Assembly (NCBI GenBank): GCA_001570385.1
Contig: BBYL01000017.1
Coordinates: 1-64,000 of the forward strand
Length of the DNA stretch: 64,000 nt
DNA from: Microtetraspora glauca
Lineage (GTDB): Bacteria > Actinomycetota > Actinomycetes > Streptosporangiales > Streptosporangiaceae
Reading direction: 5' to 3'
Below the pieces are notes generated by a model. That model saw only the letters and a program-made list of their open reading frames with translations, was not told the origin of the DNA and did no database searches. Each line of letters opens with the position of its first letter. The first letter of the stretch is position 1. A program made the position numbers and the translations under genes. Of the stretch, positions 24,044 through 32,316 are shown one piece after another.

Positions 24044-25261
24044 TCAGGTCAGGTCGCGGATCAGGGCGTCCGCGAGGAGCCGGCCCCGCAGCGTCAGCAC
24101 GGCGCGGCCGCGCTTGAACGGTTCCACGTCGAGCAGGCCGTCGGCCAGCGCCCTGGCGCACGCCGTACGGGCCGACGGCCGCAGGTCGGCGAGCGGGAAC
24201 CCGGAGGCGAGGCGGAGCTCCAGCATCAGCCGCTCGACGGCCCTGTCATCCGCCGCCAGCTCCTCGCGCGCGTACCCCGGCGACTCGCCCACCGCGAGAC
24301 GAGCCGCGTACGACGCCGGATGCTTGAGGTTCCACCACCGGGTGCCGCCCACATGGCTGTGCGCGCCCGGCCCGACGCCCCACCAGTCACCGCCGGTCCA
24401 GTAGAGCAGGTTGTGGCGGCAGCGGGCCTCGTCGGAGACCGCCCAGTTGGAGACTTCGTACCAGCGGAACCCGGCGGAGGTGAGCATCTCCTCGGCGATG
24501 AGATAGCGATCGGCGGCCACGTCGTCGTCCGGCATGGGCAGCTCGCCACGCCGGATCCTGGCGGCCAACCGGGTGCCCTCCTCGACGATCAGCGAGTACG
24601 CCGAGATGTGGTCGGGACCCGCGGCCAGCGCGGCGTCGAGCGACGCCCGCCAGTCGTCGTCGGTCTCGCCCGGGGTGGAGTAGATCAGGTCGAGGTTGAC
24701 GTGGTCGAACCCCGCCTTCCTCGCCTCCTGCACGGCTGCCGCCGCCCGGCCAGGGGTGTGGCGGCGGTCCAGCACGGCGAGGACGTGCTCGCGGGCGCTC
24801 TGCATGCCGAAGCTCATCCGGGTGAACCCGCCGTCCCGCAGGACTTCCAGGGTCTCCTGGGTGACCGATTCCGGGTTGGCCTCCGTGCTGACCTCCGCCC
24901 CGGCGGCCAGGCCGAACTCCTCGTCGATGGCGTGGAGGATCCGGACCAGGTCGTCCGGCGGGAGCAGGGTCGGTGTGCCCCCGCCGAAGAACACGGTCTC
25001 CACGGGCAGTTCGGCGTCGCCGAGGACGCGCCGGGCGAGCCGTACCTCCTCGATGGCGGTGGAGGCGTAGTCCCGCTGCGAGGCGCCGGGGCCGAGCTCG
25101 GCCGCGGTGTAGGTGTTGAAGTCGCAGTAGCCGCACCGGGTGACGCAGAACGGTACGTGCACGTAGAAGCCGAACGGGCGGGACCCGAGCCCGTCGAGAG
25201 CGCTGGAAGGCAGCTCGCCGGAGGCGGGAACCGGGTCGCCGTCGGGAAGAACGGAAGGCAC
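24044..25261 (-). CDS. hemW: Radical SAM heme chaperone HemW
   Basis: 405 residues. The radical-SAM cluster C39-x3-C43-x2-C46 (PFCVTRCGYCDFN) and HemW-type C-terminal domain are intact, with GGGTPTLL and the STEANPESVT segment. HemW binds heme and an iron-sulfur cluster and is related to, but not the same as, the coproporphyrinogen oxidase HemN. The GTG start (VPSVLPDGDPVPA) matches the N-terminus usual in actinomycetes; an upstream in-frame extension has no such likeness. In actinomycetes it lies with lepA and hrcA, as here. Confidence 0.93.
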   Translation of the reverse strand: MPSVLPDGDPVPASGELPSSALDGLGSRPFGFYVHVPFCVTRCGYCDFNTYTAAELGPGASQRDYASTAIEEVRLARRVLGDAELPVETVFFGGGTPTLLPPDDLVRILHAIDEEFGLAAGAEVSTEANPESVTQETLEVLRDGGFTRMSFGMQSAREHVLAVLDRRHTPGRAAAAVQEARKAGFDHVNLDLIYSTPGETDDDWRASLDAALAAGPDHISAYSLIVEEGTRLAARIRRGELPMPDDDVAADRYLIAEEMLTSAGFRWYEVSNWAVSDEARCRHNLLYWTGGDWWGVGPGAHSHVGGTRWWNLKHPASYAARLAVGESPGYAREELAADDRAVERLMLELRLASGFPLADLRPSARTACARALADGLLDVEPFKRGRAVLTLRGRLLADALIRDLT

Positions 25262-25358
25262 GTCTCCAGTCTGCCGGTATCCGGCCGATGCCCTTGCCGT
25301 CCCGCTCTCATCGACCGCGGAGCGGGGGCACGGCGATGCACGCCGTACGGACGGCCAC

Positions 25359-25545
25359 CTGATCACCATCGCCAACCCGGAAGGGCGGCGTGGGCGAGGC
25401 GATGCTCACGCCGTCCTTGGCGCCGCACACCGCCAAGGCGAACGGCCGGGCAATCGCCTGGGACATCGATCCGCAGGCCAACGCCGACGACCTGACCAGC
25501 GTCATGAGCTCCCCCCGGCTACGACGTGGGCAACGAACCGGACCC
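25359..25545 (+). pseudogene. Degraded ParA-type ATPase N-terminal fragment
   Basis: In three frames the + strand encodes LITIANP, then after a one-base shift KGGVGEAMLTPSLAPHTAK and DIDPQANADDL, then after another shift GYDVGNEPD. Together these follow the ParA/Soj N-terminus order (IANxKGGVGKTT ... DxDPQxN ... DDLGY). The Walker lysine-threonine pair has become Glu-Ala and the frame is broken, so it is non-functional. It lies upstream of the chitinase, between it and hemW. Origin (mobile plasmid-like or old duplication) is unknown. Confidence 0.65.
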
Positions 25546-25637
25546 AGACCGGGATCCGGGGCCGGCCAGGGCCTTCCATCCGGGCCCTCTTCCACCATTG
25601 ACCGCCGCGTTACACGGGGCTACGATCCAGCAAACTT

Positions 25638-25654
25638 TAAGGAAAGTTTCCTAA
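25638..25654 (+). promoter_or_regulatory. Palindrome before the chitinase gene, probable operator
   Basis: TAAGGAAAGTTTCCTAA is a 17-bp near-perfect dyad (GGAAA-G-TTTCC core) overlapping a second inverted pair AAACTTT/AAAGTTT, and lies 15 bp before the GTG. Dyads of this kind are a plausible repressor site for a sugar-responsive regulator. The binding protein is not identified. Confidence 0.6.
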
Positions 25655-25668
25655 GAGTAGGGGACAAC

Positions 25669-27084
25669 GTGCGTCGACTCCTCCTCGCCGTGGCATTGGC
25701 CACGGGACTCGCGGCCGCGGCCGCGTCCACGCCCGCGGCCGCGTCCACGCCCGCGCTGGCACAGACAGCGCAGGCCCGATCGGCACAGGACGAACCGGTA
25801 CAGGCCGCGGCACCCGAAGCCGCCGCGGCCACTGGGACCGCCGCCGGGACCGCCGCTGGGACCGCCGCTGGGACCCAGGAAGAGGCGGCACGGGGCCGGT
25901 CCGGCGGCAACGACCGCTACAAGCGGGTCGGCTACTTCATCCAGTGGGGCGTCTACGGCCGGAACTTCCATGTGAAGGACCTGGACACCAGCGGCGCCGC
26001 CGCCAAGCTCACCCACATCAACTACGCGTTCGGCTTCGTCGGCGCCGAGGGCACGTGCTACTCGGCGGATCCGTGGGCCGACTGGCAGCGGGGCGTTCCC
26101 GCCGAGCAGAGCGTGGACGGGGTCGCGGACGGCGACGACCAGGCGCTCAAGGGCAACCTCAACCAGCTCAGGAAGCTGAAGGCCAAGCACCCGAACCTGA
26201 AGGTGCTGATCTCGCTGGGCGGATGGTCCGGTTCGAAGTACTTCTCCGACGCCGTACTCACACCGCAATCGCGCGCCACGCTCGCCGCGTCCTGCGTGGA
26301 CCTGTGGTTGAAGGGCAACCTGCCCGGTCTCCCCGAAGGCACCGGGGCCGGGATCTTCGACGGCATCGACCTCGACTGGGAGTGGCCCGGCTCCTCCGGC
26401 AACGACGGGAACATCATCCGGCCGGAGGACAAGCAGAACTTCACGCTGTTCCTGAGCGAGCTGCGGCGGCAGATGACGGCCGTAGACCGGCACTCCGAGC
26501 TCACGGCCTTCCTCCCGGCCGCGGCGGCCAAGATCGACGCCGGCTTCGAGGTGGGCCCGGTCTTCCGCCAGCTCGACTTCGCCACCGTCCAGGGCTATGA
26601 CCTGCACGGATCCTGGGAACTCCGGACCGGACACAACGGCAACCTGCTGACCGACCGGCGGGACCCGAACCCGGTGCGCTTCAGCGTGGACCAGACCGTG
26701 AAGGACTACGTGTCGCGCGGCGCCCCCAAGAACAAGATCGTCATCGGCGTCCCGGCGTACGGGCAGGGCTGGACGGGTGTGCGGTCCAGCGGTAACGGGC
26801 TGTACGCGGCGGCGACCGGCCCCGCTCCGGGAACCTTCGCCGCGGGCACCGAGGACTACAAGATCCTTGCGGGCAAGCCGGGCAAGCGATACCGGGACCT
26901 GCTGACCGGCACCCTGTGGCTCTATGACGGCAACGAGTTCTGGTCGTACGACGACCCGGCGGTTCTCGTGCAGAAGGCGGCCTACATCCGCCTCAAGGGT
27001 CTCGGCGGCTCGATGATGTGGTCACTCGATCAGGACGACGCCAAGGCGTCCCTCACCTCGGCGCTCTATTCCGTGCTGCGCTGA
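25669..27084 (+). CDS. Secreted chitinase, glycoside hydrolase family 18
   Basis: 471 residues. Signal peptide (RRLLLAVALATGLAAAAA), a low-complexity linker with A-G-T-A repeats (to about residue 80), then a GH18 barrel starting RVGYFIQWGVYGRNF. It contains SLGGWSGS and the catalytic DGIDLDWEW with the acid Glu238, and the QGYDLHGSW and GVPAYGQGW motifs. It hydrolyses beta-1,4-GlcNAc links of chitin outside the cell. No chitin-binding module is seen. GTG start with AGGGGAC ribosome site, preceded by the palindrome at 25638. Confidence 0.94.
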   Translation: MRRLLLAVALATGLAAAAASTPAAASTPALAQTAQARSAQDEPVQAAAPEAAAATGTAAGTAAGTAAGTQEEAARGRSGGNDRYKRVGYFIQWGVYGRNFHVKDLDTSGAAAKLTHINYAFGFVGAEGTCYSADPWADWQRGVPAEQSVDGVADGDDQALKGNLNQLRKLKAKHPNLKVLISLGGWSGSKYFSDAVLTPQSRATLAASCVDLWLKGNLPGLPEGTGAGIFDGIDLDWEWPGSSGNDGNIIRPEDKQNFTLFLSELRRQMTAVDRHSELTAFLPAAAAKIDAGFEVGPVFRQLDFATVQGYDLHGSWELRTGHNGNLLTDRRDPNPVRFSVDQTVKDYVSRGAPKNKIVIGVPAYGQGWTGVRSSGNGLYAAATGPAPGTFAAGTEDYKILAGKPGKRYRDLLTGTLWLYDGNEFWSYDDPAVLVQKAAYIRLKGLGGSMMWSLDQDDAKASLTSALYSVLR

Positions 27085-27164
27085 CCACCCACCTGCTGCG
27101 GGGATCGGTGCGCCTGGGTTCGCACCGGTCCCCGCGACATCCGCCCATTCCGACCCGGCACCGC

Positions 27165-27277
27165 CCGATTCCGATCCCCGCCACATCCCCATCCGGCGCT
27201 GCCCGATACCGACCCCCGCCGCATCCCAACCCGGCGCTACCCGATTCGGTCCCCGCCACATCCCCATCCGGCGCTGC
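27165..27277 (+). repeat. Three tandem 38-bp units downstream of the chitinase
   Basis: Units at 27165-27202, 27203-27240 and 27241-27277 share a consensus beginning CCGATTCCGATCCCCGCC and ending ATCCGGCGCTGC. A diverged half-copy precedes them. No gene fits here. Position between a stop and the next ribosome site suggests a spacer repeat. Confidence 0.8.
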
Positions 27278-27334
27278 CGTACCCGGTCCGGTGGCGCGAC
27301 TCAGTGCCCCGTTCCCCGCTCCCGTGGAGGTGCC

Positions 27335-27673
27335 ATGCTCCGCCGCTCGCTCACCCTGACCGCCGGCGTGCTCCTGTCCTTCGCCGCCGTTTTCACCGTT
27401 AGCTCGCCCGCCCAGGCCCAGACGGTCGACCTGACGTTCGGCCCGCTGTCCATCGGCGACTACTGCCACGCCAAGGTCAGCTCGTCGGCGTGGATCGGCT
27501 TCTACCAGAGCGACAACGTCCTCAGGTGTTACGCCTCCGGCTCCACCTCCTCCGCGCTCGTCTACGCCGGCCAGGGAGACCCGTACCTGGCCTGCAAGTA
27601 CCTCACCTCGGACGTGATCTCGGCCGCCTTCCGTGGCTCGTCCGACGCTCTGGTCTGCCGCGCCATCCGCTGA
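27335..27673 (+). CDS. Small secreted protein, unknown function
   Basis: 112 residues. MLRRSLTLTAGVLLSFAAVFTVSSPAQAQ is a clear signal peptide with an AxA cleavage site; the mature 83 residues contain four Cys (DYCHAKV, RCYASG, ACKYL, VCRAIR) that could form two disulfides. GTGGAGGTG ribosome site 3-4 nt before the ATG. It lies after the chitinase but has a 250-bp gap, so linkage is uncertain. Confidence 0.8.
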   Translation: MLRRSLTLTAGVLLSFAAVFTVSSPAQAQTVDLTFGPLSIGDYCHAKVSSSAWIGFYQSDNVLRCYASGSTSSALVYAGQGDPYLACKYLTSDVISAAFRGSSDALVCRAIR

Positions 27674-27712
27674 TCTCCGTACGGGAGCCCGCGGGCGCGC
27701 ATCCGCGGACCG

Positions 27713-28027
27713 TCACCCGCCCCGGACCGACTGGGGCGGGATGGCTGGACCCGCGAGCGAGGCCAACTCAAGCAGCGGGATGAGGACGGCCTGCCGTGGA
27801 TCCTCCCCCGTGTCACCTCGCGGCTGGAAGCAGGTGGCGGCGGCGTCGAGCACGGCGGCGATCACGGTCGACTCCGGGAACGGGATCTCGACCCCGACGG
27901 TGCCGTCCGCGTCGGGTGGGGAGTCGCCGGTATGGAGCCGAAGGATCCGCTGCGTCTCCACGGCCATCGCCACGCCGAGCATCGCGGCGCGCAGGAACCG
28001 CTCGGCGGCGTGAGCATCTGCGATCAT
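27713..28027 (-). CDS. Small protein of unknown function
   Basis: 104 residues with an acidic, Ala-rich pattern; a good ribosome site (TTCGGAGGTCGAAA before the ATG) supports translation. It contains no signal peptide and no recognised motif. The next gene upstream on the same strand is the acetyltransferase at 28097-28630, 69 bp away. Convergent with the small secreted protein gene. Confidence 0.65.
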   Translation of the reverse strand: MIADAHAAERFLRAAMLGVAMAVETQRILRLHTGDSPPDADGTVGVEIPFPESTVIAAVLDAAATCFQPRGDTGEDPRQAVLIPLLELASLAGPAIPPQSVRGG

Positions 28028-28096
28028 TTTCGACCTCCGAATCGCACAGGCGTTCGACTCAGAAGGTACGCGAGGCGACCGACAATTCCCGGCGGG

Positions 28097-28630
28097 TCAG
28101 CGGTTCGCGCCGTTGGGAGCCGGCCGTACGCCGGGGTCGAGCACGAAGACGTGGCTGTCCACGCCGACATAGGGGATCGTGCGGTCGAACCGCATGCCGA
28201 TGCCCTCGGCCACCTTGCGCGAGGGGATGTTGATGTCCCGGACGACCGCGACGATCGGCAGGTCGGGGAATCGTTCCCGACCTGCGGCCAGGGCCGCCGC
28301 GGCCATCTCCCGGGCATAACCGCGCCCCCAGGCGGCGGGCCGGAACCGGTAGTAGAGGTTGAGCACCACGTCGCCCTCCACCTCGTGGAAGCGGAGCCCG
28401 CCGAAGCCGAGGACCACTCCCCCGGCGCGCACGGTCCAGTAGCCGATGCCGCGCTCCCGCCAGTCGGCGATCCAGCCCTGCAGCCGGAGCCGGCTCGCCT
28501 GCTCGTCGGCGTCCGGGCCGGACGGGTTGTACCGGCTGGTCTCCGGGTCGGCGTGCACGGCGTACACGTCGGCGAGGTCGCCGATCACCGGCCGGCGCAG
28601 CTCCAGACGCTCGGTGACCAGGACGTCCAT
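28097..28630 (-). CDS. GNAT N-acetyltransferase (RimJ/RimL-like)
   Basis: 177 residues. LVTERLELRRPVIGDLADVYAVHADPETSRY starts the RimJ-type GNAT fold; the acetyl-CoA loop is in YRFRPAAWGRGYAREMAAAAL (R/Q-x-x-G-x-G/A equivalent), followed by NIPSRKVAEGIGM. It would acetylate an amino group of a protein or small molecule. Ribosome site GAGGAG 4 nt before the ATG. Substrate unknown. Confidence 0.9.
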   Translation of the reverse strand: MDVLVTERLELRRPVIGDLADVYAVHADPETSRYNPSGPDADEQASRLRLQGWIADWRERGIGYWTVRAGGVVLGFGGLRFHEVEGDVVLNLYYRFRPAAWGRGYAREMAAAALAAGRERFPDLPIVAVVRDINIPSRKVAEGIGMRFDRTIPYVGVDSHVFVLDPGVRPAPNGANR

Positions 28631-28686
28631 GCACGCTCCTCAGTCAGCGACCCGGCGGCTCGGATCGCGCCGCATCCGCTTCGCGC

Positions 28687-30528
28687 CTACTTCTTGGCCT
28701 TGTCCGCCGACGGCGTCTCCGTGGAGAGGGCCGCCACGAACGCTTCCTGGGGGACCTCGACGCGACCGACCATCTTCATCCGCTTCTTGCCTTCCTTCTG
28801 CTTCTCCAGCAGCTTGCGCTTACGGCTGATGTCACCGCCGTAGCACTTGGCGAGGACGTCCTTGCGGATGGCGCGGATGTTCTCGCGGGCGATGACGCGG
28901 GCGCCGATGGCGGCCTGGATGGGCACCTCGAACTGCTGCCTCGGGATGAGGTCCTTGAGCTTCTTGGCCATCTCGACGCCGTACGCGTACGCCTTCTCGC
29001 GGTGGACGATGGCGCTGAATGCGTCGACGGCCTCGCCCTGCAGCAGGATGTCGACCTTGACGAGGTCGGCGGACTGTTCGCCCGACGGTTCGTAGTCGAG
29101 GGAGGCGTAGCCGCGGGTCTTCGACTTGAGCTGGTCGAAGAAGTCGAAGATGATCTCGCCGAGCGGCAGCGTGTAGCGGATCTCGACGCGGTCCTCGGAC
29201 AGGTAGTCCATGCCCTGGAGGTTGCCGCGCCGTCCCTGGCACAGCTCCATGATCGCGCCGATGAACTCGGCGGGAGCGAGCAGCGTGGCCTTGACCACGG
29301 GCTCGTGGATCTCGGCGATCTTGCCTTCGGGGAACTCGGACGGGTTGGTGACGATCAGCTCGCGCCCGTCCTCCATCACCACCCGGTAGATCACGTTCGG
29401 CGCGGTGGAGATGAGCGAGAGGTTGAACTCACGCTCGAGCCGCTCCCTGACGATCTCCATGTGGAGCAGGCCGAGGAAGCCGCAGCGGAAGCCGAAACCG
29501 AGCGCGGCCGAGGTCTCGGGCTCGTAGACCAGCGCGGCGTCGTTGAGCCGCAGCTTGTCGAGGGCCTCGCGCAGCTCGGGGTAGTCGTCGCCGTCGATCG
29601 GATAGAGCCCGGAGTAGACCATGGGCTTGGGGTGCTCGTAGCCGCCGAGCGCCTCCACGGCGGGCTTGGTCGCGCTGGTGACGGTGTCACCGACCCGGGA
29701 CTGTCGGACGTCCTTCACACCGGTGATGAGGTAGCCCACCTCGCCGACGCCGAGCCCCGCGGACGGCATGGGCTCGGGCGAGATGACGCCGATCTCCAGG
29801 AGCTCGTGCTGGGCGCCGGTGGACATCATCAGCAGCCGCTCGCGCTTGGACAGCTGCCCGTCCACGACCCGGACGTACGTGACGACGCCGCGGTAGGTGT
29901 CGTAGACCGAGTCGAAGATCAACGCGCGGGCGGGCGCGTCGGCGTTGCCGACGGGCGCGGGGATGGTCTCGACCACGTGGTCGAGCAGCTCGGTGACGCC
30001 GACTCCGGTCTTGCCGGACACCCGCAGCACGTCGGAGGGGTCGCAGCCGATGAGCCCGGCCAGCTCCTCGGCGTACTTGTCCGGCTGGGCGGCGGGCAGG
30101 TCGATCTTGTTGAGGACCGGGATGATGTGCAGGTCGGCGCTCATGGCCAGGTAGAGGTTGGCCAGCGTCTGGGCCTCGATGCCCTGGGCCGCGTCGACGA
30201 GCAGGATCGCGCCCTCGCACGCCTCCAGCGAGCGGGACACCTCGTAGGAGAAGTCCACGTGGCCGGGCGTGTCGATCATGTTGAGCACATGACCGTTCCA
30301 CGGGAGCCGCACGGCCTGCGACTTGATCGTGATGCCGCGCTCACGCTCGATGTCCATGCGGTCGAGGTACTGCGCGCGCATGGAGCGCTCGTCGACCACA
30401 CCGGTTAGCTGCAGCATCCGGTCGGCGAGGGTTGACTTGCCATGGTCGATGTGCGCGATGATGCAGAAGTTGCGGATCAACGCGGGGTCGGTCTGGCCAG
30501 GCTGAGTGCGCACCGAGGTCCGTTTCAA
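28687..30528 (-). CDS. lepA: Elongation factor 4 (LepA)
   Basis: 613 residues, normal length. GTPase motifs AHIDHGKST, DTPGHVDFSYEV, NKIDLP, then domains II, III and the LepA-specific C-terminal domain (KRMKMVGRVEVPQEAF). LepA back-translocates or remodels stalled ribosomes. The start is taken as TTG 30528, giving an N-terminus like relatives; GTG 30513 is an alternative. Neither has a strong ribosome site. Divergent from the GH18-like gene. Confidence 0.96.
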   Translation of the reverse strand: MKRTSVRTQPGQTDPALIRNFCIIAHIDHGKSTLADRMLQLTGVVDERSMRAQYLDRMDIERERGITIKSQAVRLPWNGHVLNMIDTPGHVDFSYEVSRSLEACEGAILLVDAAQGIEAQTLANLYLAMSADLHIIPVLNKIDLPAAQPDKYAEELAGLIGCDPSDVLRVSGKTGVGVTELLDHVVETIPAPVGNADAPARALIFDSVYDTYRGVVTYVRVVDGQLSKRERLLMMSTGAQHELLEIGVISPEPMPSAGLGVGEVGYLITGVKDVRQSRVGDTVTSATKPAVEALGGYEHPKPMVYSGLYPIDGDDYPELREALDKLRLNDAALVYEPETSAALGFGFRCGFLGLLHMEIVRERLEREFNLSLISTAPNVIYRVVMEDGRELIVTNPSEFPEGKIAEIHEPVVKATLLAPAEFIGAIMELCQGRRGNLQGMDYLSEDRVEIRYTLPLGEIIFDFFDQLKSKTRGYASLDYEPSGEQSADLVKVDILLQGEAVDAFSAIVHREKAYAYGVEMAKKLKDLIPRQQFEVPIQAAIGARVIARENIRAIRKDVLAKCYGGDISRKRKLLEKQKEGKKRMKMVGRVEVPQEAFVAALSTETPSADKAKK

Positions 30529-30635
30529 CAGGGTTTGTGACTGCGATCGACGGATCGGGCCGTGCCGTCGCCGACTCGGCCTTCTCTCTCGTCAACGGCT
30601 GGCGAACCAGCCAACCTCCATGGTGGCATGTCCGG

Positions 30636-31628
30636 ATGCTTGCCTTGACCATCGCCAAGCGGTTGATCAGGTGGACCGCGATCGTCCTGGCCGTACTGGT
30701 CGCCGTCGGGCTGATCGCCATAGCGGCGTTGCGCCTGCAGTTCACCGGCTCTCCGGCCGCGTGGGCCAGGAGCACGGGGAACGACGCTCTCTGGATGGGA
30801 CACGCGTGGGTGGACGGCCGCCGCACCGCCGCCGACGTCGACGCCCTCGCCGTACGGCTGGGCTCCGTCAAGGACGTGTACGTCCACAGTGGCCCGTTCT
30901 CTCACAACGGCACCCTTGCCCCTGACAAATACCCCAACGCCCGAAATTTCTTGAAATGGTGGAAGAAACGGCTGCCCGGGGTCCGAGTCTCCGCATGGCT
31001 GGGGCAGCGCGTCGATCCGGGTCGCCTGGATCTGAGCGATCCCGAGGCCAGGACGCGCATCGTCGCCGGCGCCAAGGCCCTCGTCGATCTCGGCTTCGAC
31101 GGCATCCATTACGACTTCGAGCCGGTCAGGGACGGGGATCCGGCCTTCCTCGACGTGCTGCGGGAGACCCGCGAAGCCATCGGGACGCGTCCTCTGTCGG
31201 TCGCCACCCAGCAGATCGAGCCGCTGGCGGGCCTGGGGCCGCCGGCCCGGCTGGCCATCGGGCACGAGAAGTACTGGAGCCAGGGCTACTTCCGCCAGGT
31301 GACCGGACTCACCGACCAGGTCGCCATCATGACGTACGACTCGTGGACGTTCCTCCCTTCGCTCTACGGCGGCCATGTCACGCGGCAGGCGGAGATCGCA
31401 CTCGGCATCGTGCCCGAGGACAAGACCCTCCTCATCGGCGCCCCCGCCTACCACGACCACGCCGGCGACCACGCCGAGAGCGTCGCGACGGCGGCCGAGG
31501 GCGCCCGCCTGGCCCTCACGGAACACGGCCGCAAGGCGAAGGTGGGGCTGGCGATGTACGTCGATTTCACGGCCACGGACGAAGACTGGCGGGAATACGA
31601 GGAATCCTGGGTCCGGCCGCACACCTGA
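30636..31628 (+). CDS. Membrane-anchored GH18-like protein
   Basis: About 330 residues. One N-terminal transmembrane helix (residues 10-35) and an outside barrel with V-K-D-V-Y-V-H, a GH18-type DGIHYDFEP (Glu162 in the catalytic place), IMTYDSW and IGAPAYHDH. The Asp two residues before Glu is kept but the full DxxDxDxE is degenerate (D-G-I-H-Y-D-F-E). It may be a glycosidase or only a sugar-binding relative. The ATG at 30636 leaves 107 bp for divergent promoters with lepA; the open frame reaches 30537. Confidence 0.75.
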   Translation: MLALTIAKRLIRWTAIVLAVLVAVGLIAIAALRLQFTGSPAAWARSTGNDALWMGHAWVDGRRTAADVDALAVRLGSVKDVYVHSGPFSHNGTLAPDKYPNARNFLKWWKKRLPGVRVSAWLGQRVDPGRLDLSDPEARTRIVAGAKALVDLGFDGIHYDFEPVRDGDPAFLDVLRETREAIGTRPLSVATQQIEPLAGLGPPARLAIGHEKYWSQGYFRQVTGLTDQVAIMTYDSWTFLPSLYGGHVTRQAEIALGIVPEDKTLLIGAPAYHDHAGDHAESVATAAEGARLALTEHGRKAKVGLAMYVDFTATDEDWREYEESWVRPHT

Positions 31629-31682
31629 CGGGGCCGGTCCGGGTTAGGATTGCCGGGGCAGGTGACCACCCGTTCGTTCGAT

Positions 31683-31712
31683 TTGAGCGACATACCAGGC
31701 TGTTGGTACCCT
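31683..31712 (+). promoter_or_regulatory. Possible rpsT promoter (-35 TTGAGC, -10 TACCCT)
   Basis: TTGAGC at 31683-31688 and TACCCT at 31707-31712 are 18 bp apart, upstream of rpsT. Position and spacing fit a housekeeping sigma promoter. Not proven. Confidence 0.5.
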
Positions 31713-31788
31713 GTTCAACTGCGTGTGGCGCGCCCTCTCTCGAGCCCGCGCGCCCCATCCGACCAAGACTCACACCGAGGCTTTCTTC

Positions 31789-32061
31789 GTGGCGAACATC
31801 AAGTCCCAGATCAAGCGCAACCGGCAGAACGAGAAGGCCCGGCTGCGTAACAAGGCTGTCAAGTCGTCCCTGAAGACGGCGGTCCGCAAGTTCCGCGAGG
31901 CCGCCGACCAGGGCAACGTCGAGGAGACCCTGGCCGCGCTGCAGACCGCGAGCCGTCAGCTGGACAAGGCCGTCAGCAAGGGCGTCATCCACAAGAACCA
32001 GGCCGCCAACCGCAAGTCGGCGATCGCCAAGCGCGCCGCCGCCCTGCAGGCCGCCAAGTAG
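31789..32061 (+). CDS. rpsT: 30S ribosomal protein S20
   Basis: 90 residues, very basic: VANIKSQIKRNRQNEKARLRNKAVKSSLKTAVRKF, the S20 pattern, to LQAAK. It binds 16S rRNA early in 30S assembly. GTG start after GAGG. Followed at once by a strong terminator. In other actinomycetes it lies close to holA; here a four-gene ABC cassette separates them. Confidence 0.97.
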   Translation: MANIKSQIKRNRQNEKARLRNKAVKSSLKTAVRKFREAADQGNVEETLAALQTASRQLDKAVSKGVIHKNQAANRKSAIAKRAAALQAAK

Positions 32062-32101
32062 TTCACGCTGTCGCCCGCGACGCGGGCCGCGCGGACGTCC
32101 A

Positions 32102-32135
32102 CGCCGCATCCCCTTTTCCGGGGGTGCGGCGTTTT
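32102..32135 (+). terminator. Intrinsic terminator of rpsT
   Basis: CGCCGCATCCCC and GGGGGTGCGGCG pair (one T-G wobble) around a TTTTCC loop and are followed by TTTT. Position 40 bp after the rpsT stop fits. Confidence 0.9.
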
Positions 32136-32150
32136 GGTGCTTCCAACCGG

Positions 32151-32316
32151 TTCATCGCGTTCATCGCGTGGCCGCCGCGCGCCGGCAGGCACCATTTCAT
32201 CGTGTTCATCACGTCATGACGCTCAGTTCATCAGAGTCATCACATTCATCGACTTCATCAGGTCCATCAGGTCCATCAGGTTCATCGGGTTCATCACGGT
32301 CATCGGAGTTATCGCA
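32151..32316 (+). repeat. 9-bp tandem repeat array (TTCATCNNN) in the rpsT-ABC gap
   Basis: From 32227 to 32316 there are ten consecutive 9-bp units of the form TTCATCAGG, with variants GTCATC and TCCATC; two or three isolated units occur at 32151-32168 and 32196-32213. The rest of the gap up to the next gene at 32649 is of lower G+C and without a convincing gene. The opposite strand reads as Asp/Glu/Pro-rich repeats, but its frame lacks a good start. Confidence 0.8.

Noticed and set aside
25308..25598. Minus-strand 96-codon frame upstream of hemW
   Set aside because: No ribosome site or domain; the + strand carries ParA-like pieces in the same place.
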